NCBI RefSeq assembly: GCF_003386795.1
Contig: NZ_QTUC01000001.1
Span: 1,798,001 to 1,862,000 of the forward strand
Length of the DNA: 64,000 bases
Direction: 5' to 3'
DNA from: Thermasporomyces composti
GTDB taxonomy: Bacteria; Actinomycetota; Actinomycetes; Propionibacteriales; Actinopolymorphaceae
Shown: in pieces, positions 1 through 8,442 of the stretch
How positions within the stretch are numbered: the stretch's first letter is position 1
How the letters are laid out: each line of letters opens with the position of its first letter
Made by a program: the position numbers and the translations under genes
The notes under the pieces: generated by a model
Told to the model about the DNA's origin: nothing
Seen by the model: only the letters and a program-made list of their open reading frames with translations
Databases searched by the model: none

Positions 1-2
1 AG

Positions 3-1691
3 CTGCTCGCGGGAGACCTGGATCGCCGGAAGTTCATGGCGGTCACCGCGGCGAGCACGGTCGCTCTTGTCCTCGGAAAAGGGCCGTACACCACGCGGAC
101 GATGAACTCCGGACGTTTCTCGGACTACCCGTTCACGCTGGGCGTGGCGTCGGGCGACCCGCTGCCGGACGGCGTGGTGCTGTGGACCCGTCTGGCGCCT
201 GACCCGCTCGCTGAGGGCGGCCACGGCGGCATGCCCGACGCTCGCGTTCCCGTGCAGTGGGAGGTGGCCGAGGACGAGAACTTCCGCAGGGTCGTACGCC
301 GGGGAACCGCGTCGGCGTACCCGGAGCTGGCCCACTCCGTCCACGTCGAGGTGTCCGGGCTGAAGCCGAACCGCTGGTACTACTACCGCTTCCGGGCACG
401 GGGTGAGATCAGCCCGGTCGGGCGCACCAAGACCACACCCGCCTACGGCGCGGCGGTCGACCAGCTTCGCTTCGCGTTCGCCTCGTGCCAGCGGTACACC
501 GACGGCTACTACACCGCCTACCAGCACATGGCGCAGGAGGACCTGGACTTCGTCCTCCACCTCGGTGATTACATCTACGAGTACGGCGTCGAGATGAACG
601 GCGGCGCACGCAACCTGCCCGACCTGCTGCCGGACTACCTCATCCCCGAGGCCGTCACGCTCGACCGCTACCGCCTCCAGTACGCCCTCTACAAGCTCGA
701 CCCCAACCTCCAGGCCACGCACCAGGCGTTCCCGTTCATCGTCACCTGGGACGACCACGAGGTCGAGAACAACTACGCCGGCCTGGTGCCGGAGGAGGGC
801 AGCCAGACGCCGACGCTGGAGGAGTTCCTGGTGAGGCGCGCGAACGCCTACCGCGCCTACTACGAGCACATGCCGCTGCGTCGGAGCTCGATGCCCAGCG
901 GCCCGGACATGCAGCTCTACCGCCGCCTGTCGTTCGGCTCGCTCATCGACTTCCACGTGCTCGACACCCGGCAGTACCGCGATGACCAGGCGGCCGGCGA
1001 CGGCACCAAGCCGCCGAACGACGAGAGCCTGGACCCGACGCGGACGGCCACCGGCGAGGAGCAGGAACGATGGCTTCTCGACAGTTTGTCGGCCTCGCAG
1101 GCGACTTGGAAGGTGCTGGCGCAGCAGATCTTCTTCTCCCAGCGCGACTTCGCCGCCGGGGACGAGCTGTCGTTCAGCATGGACGGGTGGGACGGCTACG
1201 CCGGCCAGCGCGACCGACTGCTCCGAGAGTTCGCCGACCTAGGGGTCAACCCGGTCGTGCTCACCGGCGACGTCCACGCCAACTACGCGTCGGACGTGAA
1301 GCTGAACTTCTCCGACCCGAACTCGCCGACCATCGGCGTGGAGTTCGTCGGGACGTCGATCGCGTCCGGACAGAACGGGTCCGACAGCACGTCGACCGGT
1401 GACCGCATCCTGGCGGAGAACCCCCACATCAAGTTCTTCAACGGACAGCGGGGTTACGTCCGCTGCACGGTGACACCTGACCTCTGGCAGTCCGACTACC
1501 GGGTCGTGCCGTACATCACCGAACCCGGTGCGGACATCTTCACCCGAGCGTCCTTCGTCACCGAGGCTGCCAACCCAGGCTTGCAGGTCGCCTCTCTGCG
1601 CTCGGTGCCATCGCGTCCGGAGTCGGAGTTCGAGACCGATGCCGAGCGCTTCGAGCGAGAGCGACGCGACGGGCGCGGCCCGACGGCCTAG
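3..1691 (+). CDS. phoD: Tat-exported PhoD-type alkaline phosphatase/phosphodiesterase (5' end outside window)
   Basis: Secreted metal-dependent phosphatase of the PhoD family, hydrolysing phosphate esters outside the cell. The frame is open from base 3, and the residues before the first ATG (base 36) read DLDRRKFMAVTAAS, a twin-arginine signal with an RR pair followed by a hydrophobic stretch, so the true start lies left of the window. An N-terminal PhoD sandwich domain (about residues 30-130, GVASGDPLPDGVVLWTRL) precedes the metallophosphatase domain, with FASCQ, HLGDYIYEYG, TWDDHEVENNYAG and LTGDVHANY as metal-ligand and active-site motifs. Length fits the family. Only 54 bases separate it from the next secreted-protein gene. 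Confidence 0.93.
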   Translation: MLAGDLDRRKFMAVTAASTVALVLGKGPYTTRTMNSGRFSDYPFTLGVASGDPLPDGVVLWTRLAPDPLAEGGHGGMPDARVPVQWEVAEDENFRRVVRRGTASAYPELAHSVHVEVSGLKPNRWYYYRFRARGEISPVGRTKTTPAYGAAVDQLRFAFASCQRYTDGYYTAYQHMAQEDLDFVLHLGDYIYEYGVEMNGGARNLPDLLPDYLIPEAVTLDRYRLQYALYKLDPNLQATHQAFPFIVTWDDHEVENNYAGLVPEEGSQTPTLEEFLVRRANAYRAYYEHMPLRRSSMPSGPDMQLYRRLSFGSLIDFHVLDTRQYRDDQAAGDGTKPPNDESLDPTRTATGEEQERWLLDSLSASQATWKVLAQQIFFSQRDFAAGDELSFSMDGWDGYAGQRDRLLREFADLGVNPVVLTGDVHANYASDVKLNFSDPNSPTIGVEFVGTSIASGQNGSDSTSTGDRILAENPHIKFFNGQRGYVRCTVTPDLWQSDYRVVPYITEPGADIFTRASFVTEAANPGLQVASLRSVPSRPESEFETDAERFERERRDGRGPTA

Positions 1692-1745
1692 TCACACGTG
1701 TCCCTCGCGCACCCGCACCCACGACCGTGCAAAGGAGCGACGACC

Positions 1746-2732
1746 ATGCGCACTCTTCCCGGCCCCGTCCCCTCCGGGAGCGGGCGGCCCGAGGACGGTG
1801 TGGCCTCCGGACGTTTCCGGCGCTTGAGCAGGAAGGTCTTGCTCGCGGTGCCAGCCGCCTTCTCCTTGGTGCTGGCGGCGCACACGACCGCTCCGGTTCC
1901 GGCCGCCGTCGCGGCCGGGCATCCGGCCTCGGCTCCCGCCGCCAAGCCCACGATCGTGCTCTCCACCGAACCGGAGGTGCTGGAGACTCGGCAGTGTCTG
2001 ACCGAGCTGCCGCGCGTGCAGCTGACGAACACATCCGGCCAAGGCGCGTTCGCCGACATCTCCATCACCCCCGAGGAGCCGCTGTGGTCGGCGAACACCC
2101 GCGTCTCCACGTACGTGCCGGCCGGCAGTACCGTCTCCGTCCCTGTCCAGATCTACGTCCCTGAGCAAACCCCGGACGGTGAGTACGACCTACGCTTCCA
2201 GGTGATCCGCTCGACGCCCTCGATCGCGCTGGAACCGGCACTCGCGTCCCGCAAGGGCGTCGTCCTCACCGTCACCGTGGCGTCGGCCCCCGGCCGGGAC
2301 TGCGTACCGCCGAGCGGGATGACCGTGACGGCCTCCAGCTCGCAGGAACCGTTCAACGCGCCGACGTACGCGATTGACGGCCGAACGGCGACGATCTGGC
2401 ACACGCACTGGTCGCCGGACCGCACCTACCTGCCGCAGTGGATCACGTTCGACTTGGGCGGCACCTACGACGTCGTGGAGCTGTCGTACCAGCCGCGCAC
2501 CGAGGGCAACCTCAACGGCACCATCACCGCCTACACCGTGCTCGCCAGCACCGATGGGGAGACGTTCACCGAAGTGACGAGCGGCACGTGGGACGCCGAC
2601 AGAACTCGCAAGACAGCGGAGTTCCACGCGCCCGGCGCCCGATACATCCGACTGCTGGCGACCGAGGGTGTCTCCGACTACGCCTCGGCCGCGGAGATCG
2701 CTCTCTTCGGTCAGCAAACCTCGGGGAGCTAG
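1746..2732 (+). CDS. Secreted protein with C-terminal F5/8 type C (discoidin) domain
   Basis: Predicted exported carbohydrate- or surface-binding protein of 328 residues. I chose the ATG at 1746 because AAAGGAG lies 9 bases upstream; an in-frame GTG at 1698 has no such site. A basic N-terminus and hydrophobic core (RKVLLAVPAAFSLVLAAH, about residues 29-46) form a signal peptide. The middle part is beta-rich, with an unremarkable immunoglobulin-like pattern. About residues 185-325 read as a discoidin domain: ASSSQEPFNAPTYAIDGR, WITFDLGGTYDVVELSY, ending RYIRLLATEG. No catalytic domain is visible, so the role is inferred to be binding. It lies just downstream of the PhoD gene and may be co-transcribed. 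Confidence 0.8.
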   Translation: MRTLPGPVPSGSGRPEDGVASGRFRRLSRKVLLAVPAAFSLVLAAHTTAPVPAAVAAGHPASAPAAKPTIVLSTEPEVLETRQCLTELPRVQLTNTSGQGAFADISITPEEPLWSANTRVSTYVPAGSTVSVPVQIYVPEQTPDGEYDLRFQVIRSTPSIALEPALASRKGVVLTVTVASAPGRDCVPPSGMTVTASSSQEPFNAPTYAIDGRTATIWHTHWSPDRTYLPQWITFDLGGTYDVVELSYQPRTEGNLNGTITAYTVLASTDGETFTEVTSGTWDADRTRKTAEFHAPGARYIRLLATEGVSDYASAAEIALFGQQTSGS

Positions 2733-2782
2733 CCGAAACGCCCGGACGACACCCGCGACCGACCGATACGGTCGACACGAGC

Positions 2783-2824
2783 GGCCAGGAAGGGGCGGGC
2801 CACATTGGACCGCCCCTCCCGGCC
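2783..2824 (+). terminator. Hairpin between discoidin gene and alcohol dehydrogenase
   Basis: An imperfect GC-rich inverted repeat: GGCCAGGAAGGGGCGG on the left and CCGCCCCTCCCGGCC on the right, with a loop of about 12 bases. It has no U-run, as is common in high-GC actinobacteria. It lies 51 bases past the discoidin gene stop. Confidence 0.5.
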
Positions 2825-2852
2825 TGTCGCACGACCGGTACGGGGGTCTGGG

Positions 2853-3893
2853 ATGCGGGCAGTCGTCTACCACGGTCGTGGTGAGAAGGCACTGGAGGAG
2901 GTCCCTGAGCCGACCATCCGCGACAGCACGGACGCGATCGTCAAGGTCGACACCGCCACGATCTGCGGGACCGACCTCCACATCCTGCGCGGCGACGTCC
3001 CCGCCGTCACGCGGGGACGCATCCTCGGGCACGAGGCGGTCGGCACGGTGACGGAGACCGGTCCGGGTGTGCGTGGTCTCGCGCCGGGCGATCGAGTCCT
3101 CATCTCCTGCATCTCGGCCTGCGGGCGATGCTCGTTCTGCCGGACCAGCGAGTACAGCCAGTGCCTCGGGGGCGGAGGTTGGCTCCTCGGCCACCGCATC
3201 GACGGTGTCCAGGCGGAGTACGTCCGCGTGCCGTTCGCCGACACCTCGACGCACAAGGTGCCTGAGGGCTGGAGTGACGAGCAGGTCGTCTACCTCGCCG
3301 ACATCCTGCCCACCGGCTACGAGGTCGGCGTCCTGAAAGGGCAGGTGCGGCCCGGGGACGTCGTCGTGGTGATCGGCGCTGGGCCGATCGGCCTCTCGGT
3401 CATCCTGGGCGCGCGGCTGTACTCGCCGAGGACCGTCATCGCTGTGGATCCCGTGCCGTCCCGGCGCGAGTTCGCGTCACGGTTCGGCGCCGACCGCGCC
3501 GTGGCGCCAGAGGACGCTCAGGCCGCCGTCGACGAGGCGACCGCCGGCTTGGGTGCCGACGTCTGCGTCGAGGCGGTAGGCATCCCCGCCACGTTCGAGC
3601 AGGCCACCGCCCTCGTCCGTCCCGGTGGCCACGTCGCCAACGTGGGCGTGCACGGCGAGCCGTCGACGCTGCACCTGGAGACGTTGTGGTCGAAGAACGT
3701 GACGATCACGACCGGGCTCGTCGACACGAACACGATCCCCACCTTGATGAAGGCGATCGAGGGTGGTCAGCTCGACCCCACCCGCTTCACGACGCACCGG
3801 TTCGGCTTCGACGAGGCGATGCAGGCCTACGACACCTTCGCCCGGGCGGGTGAGACGAACGCCTTGAAGGTGCTGCTGACGACCGACGCCTGA
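2853..3893 (+). CDS. Zinc-dependent alcohol dehydrogenase, MDR superfamily
   Basis: NAD(P)-dependent oxidoreductase of the medium-chain dehydrogenase family, 346 residues. The ATG at 2853 (MRAVVYHGRGEKALEEV) fits the family N-terminus; an upstream in-frame ATG at 2805 would add a non-homologous leader lying in the preceding hairpin. Catalytic zinc ligands are visible in CGTDLHILRG and GHEAVG; the structural zinc site is the Cys cluster CISACGRCSFCRTSEYSQC. The Rossmann motif is VVIGAGPIGLSVI (about residue 170), followed by the acidic AVDP. The arrangement recalls alcohol/threonine dehydrogenase-like members. The substrate cannot be read from sequence. It stands alone, ending in a stem-loop shared with the convergent diguanylate cyclase. 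Confidence 0.9.
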   Translation: MRAVVYHGRGEKALEEVPEPTIRDSTDAIVKVDTATICGTDLHILRGDVPAVTRGRILGHEAVGTVTETGPGVRGLAPGDRVLISCISACGRCSFCRTSEYSQCLGGGGWLLGHRIDGVQAEYVRVPFADTSTHKVPEGWSDEQVVYLADILPTGYEVGVLKGQVRPGDVVVVIGAGPIGLSVILGARLYSPRTVIAVDPVPSRREFASRFGADRAVAPEDAQAAVDEATAGLGADVCVEAVGIPATFEQATALVRPGGHVANVGVHGEPSTLHLETLWSKNVTITTGLVDTNTIPTLMKAIEGGQLDPTRFTTHRFGFDEAMQAYDTFARAGETNALKVLLTTDA

Positions 3894-3906
3894 CGCCTCA
3901 GGCGTC
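3885..3906. terminator. Bidirectional terminator between convergent genes
   Basis: Perfect 9-bp stem GACGCCTGA/TCAGGCGTC with a 4-base loop (CGCC). The left arm includes the alcohol dehydrogenase stop codon. It separates two convergent genes whose stops are about 30 bases apart, so it can serve both. Confidence 0.65.
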
Positions 3907-3923
3907 GTCGTCAGACGGAGGCG

Positions 3924-5264
3924 CTAGCTCTGCAGTGCCCTCTCCCAACGCTCGGCGCCGCGCAGCGCGACCCCCGTCGCCAGGGAACCGCCCAGGTTCA
4001 CCGTGTCCGCTCGTACCGTGCGGTTCTTGCCGGTCGCCTTGGCGACCCGCAGGGCGCGGTCGGCGAGCTCGAGCAGGTGGTCCAGGGAGTGCGCGGTCTC
4101 GGGGTAGGTGGCCAGTCCGACGGAGACCGTCAGGCGCAGGGTGACGGTATCCGAGCCCTCGCCGTTGACGCACACCTCGAGCGGGGTGTTCGCGACCTCC
4201 GCGCGGATGCGCTCCGCCACCTCGTACGCGCGGTCCATGTCGACGTCGGGCACGGCGACGACGAACTCCTCACCGCCGAACCGACCGGCCAGACCGTCGC
4301 GCCTGGTGAGACGCTGCATGGCCTCCGCGACCGCGCGGAGGGCCCGGTCACCGACGAGGTGACCGTAGTTCGCGTTGACCTTGCGGAAGTCGTCGATGTC
4401 GATGAAGAGCACCGCCAGCCGACCGTCGGCGGCGGCCACCCGCCCCAGGAGCGTCTCAGTCTGCTCACGCCACCAGGGGAAGCTCGCCAGCTCGGTCTTG
4501 CGGTCGGTGTGGACCTCGACTTCGAGCTGACGAAGCAGCAACGAGCGTTGCGCCGTCAACGTCGCCGGGATGGCGAGCAGCGCGAGCCAGGGGACGACCG
4601 TCGAGGCGGTCGCGACAACGCAGGCGAGCCCACCGGCCACCATGTCGACCGACCACTCCGCCGGACCGCCGAACGCGTCCCGTGGGGTGCTCCCCGGCAC
4701 CAGGACGAAGATGGCGATGGCGCACAGCAGGATGTCGATCGCGAAGTAGCTGGCCGCCGCGAGCACCATGGCGAGCCCCGAGGCGTTCGCGTCGGCCCAC
4801 CCTGCCTCCTGGAGCACGGGAACCAACCGGCTCATCAGCGTGCTCGCGGTCACCACACCGAGGACCGTCACCGCGGTGGAGAAGAACCACCGGTGCGGCG
4901 TGCATCGGTTCGTTCGGATCCGCCACCACACGGATTGGACGACGGCGAAGACCAACGCGAGGGAGAGCGGCAACAGGATGGCGGCCGCCAGAGTCCAGAC
5001 CGGTTGCAGGTCCTTGTGCAACGCGCCGGAACTCTGCCGTCGCCGTTCCACGCGACGCGCTCCTTCGGTGCCGACGATGCCGCACACCGTCAGTGCGACC
5101 GCGACAGCCCAGCTGCCGACGTCGATGCCGTCGCGCACGACCGCCACGAGCGCGACGATCGCGGTGAGGTCCACCGCCAGCAGATACGCCATGCTCCGCG
5201 TCGGTAACGACCAGATCGCCCACCGCCACGGCTCTCGCGGACGTCCCCCTGCCCCGGTCTCCAT
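3924..5264 (-). CDS. Membrane-bound diguanylate cyclase (GGDEF domain)
   Basis: Makes cyclic di-GMP from two GTP at the inner face of the membrane. The 446-residue protein has about seven hydrophobic segments in residues 25-265, then a GGDEF domain (about 275-425). Active-site motif is GRFGGEEF; the metal and nucleotide residues sit in LFIDIDDFRKVNANYGHLVGD. At the place where a product-inhibition I-site (RxxD) normally lies, the residues are RRDGLAG, with Gly in place of the Asp, so feedback inhibition may be absent. No EAL domain is present. The N-terminal membrane region is not a named sensor that I recognise. Confidence 0.88.
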   Translation of the reverse strand: METGAGGRPREPWRWAIWSLPTRSMAYLLAVDLTAIVALVAVVRDGIDVGSWAVAVALTVCGIVGTEGARRVERRRQSSGALHKDLQPVWTLAAAILLPLSLALVFAVVQSVWWRIRTNRCTPHRWFFSTAVTVLGVVTASTLMSRLVPVLQEAGWADANASGLAMVLAAASYFAIDILLCAIAIFVLVPGSTPRDAFGGPAEWSVDMVAGGLACVVATASTVVPWLALLAIPATLTAQRSLLLRQLEVEVHTDRKTELASFPWWREQTETLLGRVAAADGRLAVLFIDIDDFRKVNANYGHLVGDRALRAVAEAMQRLTRRDGLAGRFGGEEFVVAVPDVDMDRAYEVAERIRAEVANTPLEVCVNGEGSDTVTLRLTVSVGLATYPETAHSLDHLLELADRALRVAKATGKNRTVRADTVNLGGSLATGVALRGAERWERALQS

Positions 5265-5564
5265 AGGCGTTCCCCCACGACATCCGTGCGCGAGGTCATC
5301 GCGCGCCGCCTCGACCTACTCGCCCGCCCCGTCAATGACATGACTGACGGTGATCATTATGTATCGTTCTGTGCTTGTTGATCATAGACCGGGTCGTGCC
5401 GTTTGCGGAACGCCCACCTGCGTCCACGTTGAGCGACGAAGGCGGGAGGATGGCATCAGCACAGCACGTCATTCCACCCTTACTGACGGCCAAGTCGCGG
5501 CACGCGTTCCCCCCTCGGCCACATCCGGTCACCTTCGCGACACGCCGGAGAGTCGACGGGACAG
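5265..5564. promoter_or_regulatory. 300-bp intergenic region upstream of the diguanylate cyclase
   Basis: No convincing gene. It is visibly more A/T-rich at 5336-5400 and carries two copies of TGATCAT (5351-5357 and 5379-5385) 28 bases apart. These could be regulator sites for the diguanylate cyclase gene, which reads away to the left. The role is inference only. Confidence 0.3.
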
Positions 5565-6320
5565 TCACGAACGCCGCTCGAGCAGCTTCGTCACGTACGT
5601 CGCGCAGGCTCGGACCAGGTCGGCCCGAGCATCGGACGTCTCGAATCCACGACCGCTCTCGATGGCCACGGTAGTCCCCCGCTGGGCGAACCACGGCGCG
5701 CAGGCGGCCAGCTCGACGTCCTTGGCGCCGTAGACCAGCAGGAACGGCAGGCCGGACGCGAGCAGGGCGGAACGCGGCCGCAGCGACTCGCGTTCGCGGA
5801 AGAACGCCTCGGGGAGGTGGAATTCCCCGCCCCGCATGGGTTCCACCGGGCCGACGTCGAAGCGAACGCCTTCGGCGAGGCGGCTCGAGACGAGGAGGAC
5901 GGCGCGAGGGCGCGGGTCACCCGCGGAGACCAGCTCGTTCACCGCAAGCGTCGCAAGGACGCCGCCGATCCCGAACCCCGCGCAGACCAGTGGGCGGTCG
6001 GCGAGGGCGTGGGCGCGGACGACGGCGAGGAAGTCCTCCGTCATGTCGGCGAAGCTGACGTCCTGGAACGCGCCGGAGGAGTCACCGCTGCCGCGCGTGT
6101 CGAACCGGACCACGCGAACCTGGCAGCCGTCACACAGCGCGGCCGCGAGGAACGCCAGCAGGCCGCCTGGGCCGGAGCGGTCACCGGTGAGGTCGTGCGC
6201 CACGACGACGGTTCCACGGGGCGCGACCTCCACAGGGTCGTCGACGACGGTGAGGCACCGACCTGTGGGGAGCTCGGTGAAGAGCTGGTGTCGCCGTACC
6301 GGCCCGGGCTCACCGCTCAC
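5565..6320 (-). CDS. Alpha/beta-hydrolase-fold protein lacking catalytic residues
   Basis: 251-residue protein with the fold signature of alpha/beta hydrolases: oxyanion-region AHDLTGDRSGPGG, then RFDTRGSGDSSG, then the nucleophile elbow. In that elbow the usual GxSxG reads GFGIGG, so the serine is replaced by glycine. The C-terminal region reads SGRGFETSDARADL where a catalytic His is normally found. It overlaps the upstream gene by 4 bases (ATGA), so the two are translated together, and that partner also lacks a nucleophile. It is probably a non-catalytic or acyl-binding protein rather than a hydrolase. I do not know a function. Confidence 0.7.
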   Translation of the reverse strand: MSGEPGPVRRHQLFTELPTGRCLTVVDDPVEVAPRGTVVVAHDLTGDRSGPGGLLAFLAAALCDGCQVRVVRFDTRGSGDSSGAFQDVSFADMTEDFLAVVRAHALADRPLVCAGFGIGGVLATLAVNELVSAGDPRPRAVLLVSSRLAEGVRFDVGPVEPMRGGEFHLPEAFFRERESLRPRSALLASGLPFLLVYGAKDVELAACAPWFAQRGTTVAIESGRGFETSDARADLVRACATYVTKLLERRS

Positions 6321-7174
6321 GACCGCTCACCGCCGTTCCCTCGGGCCGTCACCCTCGCGAGGTACTCGCGTAGCAGGTGGGCGAGTCCGCTCCGCTCCGA
6401 CTCGAGCCTGGTGAGCGGGCCTCCGCCACAGACCAGGGTTCCGGTCGACTCCCGGCTCGACGTGACCGCGACGGTCCACGCGACGCTGCCCTCGAGGAAC
6501 GGTGTCACGAGGTCGCGCAGGACGCCGACGGGGACGCGGAAACCGCGGAGCCGGCTCGTATCCGCCCCGCAGGCCTCCCAGAACGTCCGCTCCTCGCCGC
6601 CCGGCGAGAAGTCCACCTCCAGCAGCTCGGAGTCGACCCGATCCCGCACCGAGCTCCACCACCTGAGCTGATCGGGTCGCGGAGGGAACACCGCGATGCG
6701 GACACCGTCGAGGTCCTGCCCGGCGAGGAGGGCGGCGTGCAGGCCGCGGGCGGTCATGTGCACCGACCTGGCCCGGTGGCGTCGCGCGATCGTCACCGCG
6801 TCCGCGCACTGGCGCAGCCAGGTGCGCACGTCCATCCCCGCCAAGCTCTCGCCATGACCGCTGAGGTCGAAGCGGGCGACAACGATGTCGGCGGCGGCGA
6901 TGATGCGCGCTGCCTGCGCCTGCCAGTAGTTGGTGCCGGTGCGGTTCTCACCGAGGGCGTGGACCATCACCAGCCACGGAAGCCCCGCGCACTGGTGAAG
7001 GTCACGCCGACCCGGCGGAAGCTCCACCAACAACGGTTCGATGGGCTGCTCGAGCAGAACCGTGGAGGACGCCAGCGGGCGGTCGAGCGTGTGGTCCCCG
7101 GCCGTGCTCGCCAGTCCTACCCGGGTCTGGAAGGGGAGCCTGGGGATCAGCGGAGGCCGGGCGTCCCACGTCAC
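6317..7174 (-). CDS. Alpha/beta-hydrolase-fold protein, degenerate, paired with the next gene
   Basis: 285-residue protein starting at GTG, preceded by a G-rich stretch (GGGGGC). It keeps VMVHALGENRTGTNYW (oxyanion region) and the typical RFDLSGHGESLAG, but the expected nucleophile elbow reads VHMTARGLHAALLAG, with no GxSxG. It is the first gene of a two-gene unit, overlapping the downstream partner by 4 bases. The pair looks like diverged S33-type hydrolases kept together, which suggests a heteromer. This is inference from gene order; neither substrate nor pathway can be read. Confidence 0.65.
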   Translation of the reverse strand: MTWDARPPLIPRLPFQTRVGLASTAGDHTLDRPLASSTVLLEQPIEPLLVELPPGRRDLHQCAGLPWLVMVHALGENRTGTNYWQAQAARIIAAADIVVARFDLSGHGESLAGMDVRTWLRQCADAVTIARRHRARSVHMTARGLHAALLAGQDLDGVRIAVFPPRPDQLRWWSSVRDRVDSELLEVDFSPGGEERTFWEACGADTSRLRGFRVPVGVLRDLVTPFLEGSVAWTVAVTSSRESTGTLVCGGGPLTRLESERSGLAHLLREYLARVTARGNGGERS

Positions 7175-7450
7175 GGCGCCCCCACATGCCTGGCTCGGTC
7201 ACCCGACCGGTCGTGCGTGGTGACCACACACCGCAGGACAGCCATGGTGAGCCCTCCCGATCGCGAGGAGGGGCGAGGTCTTCGCCACCTCCCTCGTGAT
7301 CACGATTTCACAGAGCCGGACGCCGTGCCCGCACACCGTCTCGCATCGCGAGACCGGCCGGCCCGCTGTCTGGTACCGGTCAGCGCGATCGGGAAGGGCC
7401 ACCACGACCTGGCCCGACGACGGGTCTCCCCAAGCCGAGCCTCGAGCGCT
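7175..7450. other. Intergenic region without a supported gene
   Basis: 276 bases between the hydrolase pair and the F420-type oxidoreductase, both on the minus strand. No ORF has a credible ribosome site or family match. It presumably holds the promoter of the hydrolase pair. Confidence 0.4.
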
Positions 7451-8356
7451 TCAGCGCGCGCGTACCGCGGCGGCGACCTCCATCAGCGCGTCAGCGGAAG
7501 GCGTGTGCGTCGACCACGACGTGATGCCCCAGCGCTCCGAGCGGCGGATGAGCTCCTCGGCCGCGGCTTGTGAGGACTCGGCGAACAGCACGAACGGCGA
7601 GTCGAGCAGAAGCTCGACCGTGAACCAGTCGGCACCTGAGGCCGCCCCTTCGGCCACCATGTCAGCCGCCGCCTTCTCCGGATCCTCCGTCAAGACCACC
7701 CGTTGCAACAGCGCGTCAAGCTCGGGTTGCCGACCGGCCTTCTCCGCGGTCGACCGCACCAGCTCGACACGGTCATCGGTGGTCGCCGAGTCGACGAGCG
7801 TGAGGGCACCAGGCGGCTGTCCTGGGACGGCCATGGCGCCCGTGAGACCTACGACATCGGCGAGCTGGGCGGCGGCACGAAGCCCCCGCTTGCCCATGCC
7901 CGCCACCATGACGGGGACGGGTCGCTGGACTGGCTCGGGTCGATGCTCGGGATCCTCCAGCCGACGGCGTACACCCGTGACCAGGTTCTGGACGTGCTGC
8001 CATCTCTCCGACAACCGCGGGAACGGCAGACCCGCGACCTCGTGCTCACGCTGCACGTAGCCCGCGCCGATGCCGAGCTCGACCCGCCCACCGGAGAGGC
8101 TGTCGAGGGTCGCCGTTTCCCGAGCGAGCAGAGCCGGGTTCCAGAAGTACGCGTCGAGGACGTAGGTGCGCAGCCGCACGCGCTCCGTCGCTCCCGCCAC
8201 GGCGGCGAGGAGCTGGAACGGAGCGGGGCCGCCAATGTGATCGGGGACGGTCAGGACGTCGAGGCCCCCCGCCTCGGCGCGACGCGCGAAGTCGAGGAGT
8301 TCGGTCGCGGTCTTGTGGCCGTACACGGAGGTCCCGAATCGCAGCGATCGTGTCAT
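7451..8356 (-). CDS. Luciferase-like (LLM) F420-dependent oxidoreductase, TIGR03621-like
   Basis: Flavin/F420-dependent TIM-barrel oxidoreductase of 301 residues. The luciferase-like signature includes MTRSLRFGTSVYG, the barrel strands EAGGLDVLTVPDHIGG and LDSLSGGRVELGIGAGYVQ, then VPVMVAGMGKRGLRAAA. The short N-terminus and the C-terminal ERWGITSWSTH match the TIGR03621 subgroup of F420-dependent enzymes found in actinobacteria. The substrate is unknown. It is transcribed with the same polarity as lhgO upstream, with an 86-base gap, so co-transcription is possible but not shown. Confidence 0.85.
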   Translation of the reverse strand: MTRSLRFGTSVYGHKTATELLDFARRAEAGGLDVLTVPDHIGGPAPFQLLAAVAGATERVRLRTYVLDAYFWNPALLARETATLDSLSGGRVELGIGAGYVQREHEVAGLPFPRLSERWQHVQNLVTGVRRRLEDPEHRPEPVQRPVPVMVAGMGKRGLRAAAQLADVVGLTGAMAVPGQPPGALTLVDSATTDDRVELVRSTAEKAGRQPELDALLQRVVLTEDPEKAAADMVAEGAASGADWFTVELLLDSPFVLFAESSQAAAEELIRRSERWGITSWSTHTPSADALMEVAAAVRAR

Positions 8357-8442
8357 GTCGTCACCCTTTCATTCGACGACACGGCACGCCGGCGACGTTC
8401 GCGGTCGGCTGAACAGGAACCATCCGTGGCGCGACAGTCGTT

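Noticed and set aside
4077-5207. 376-codon plus-strand ORF opposite the diguanylate cyclase
   Set aside because: Product is Arg/His/Gly-rich with no motif; it is the antisense of a clear GGDEF gene.
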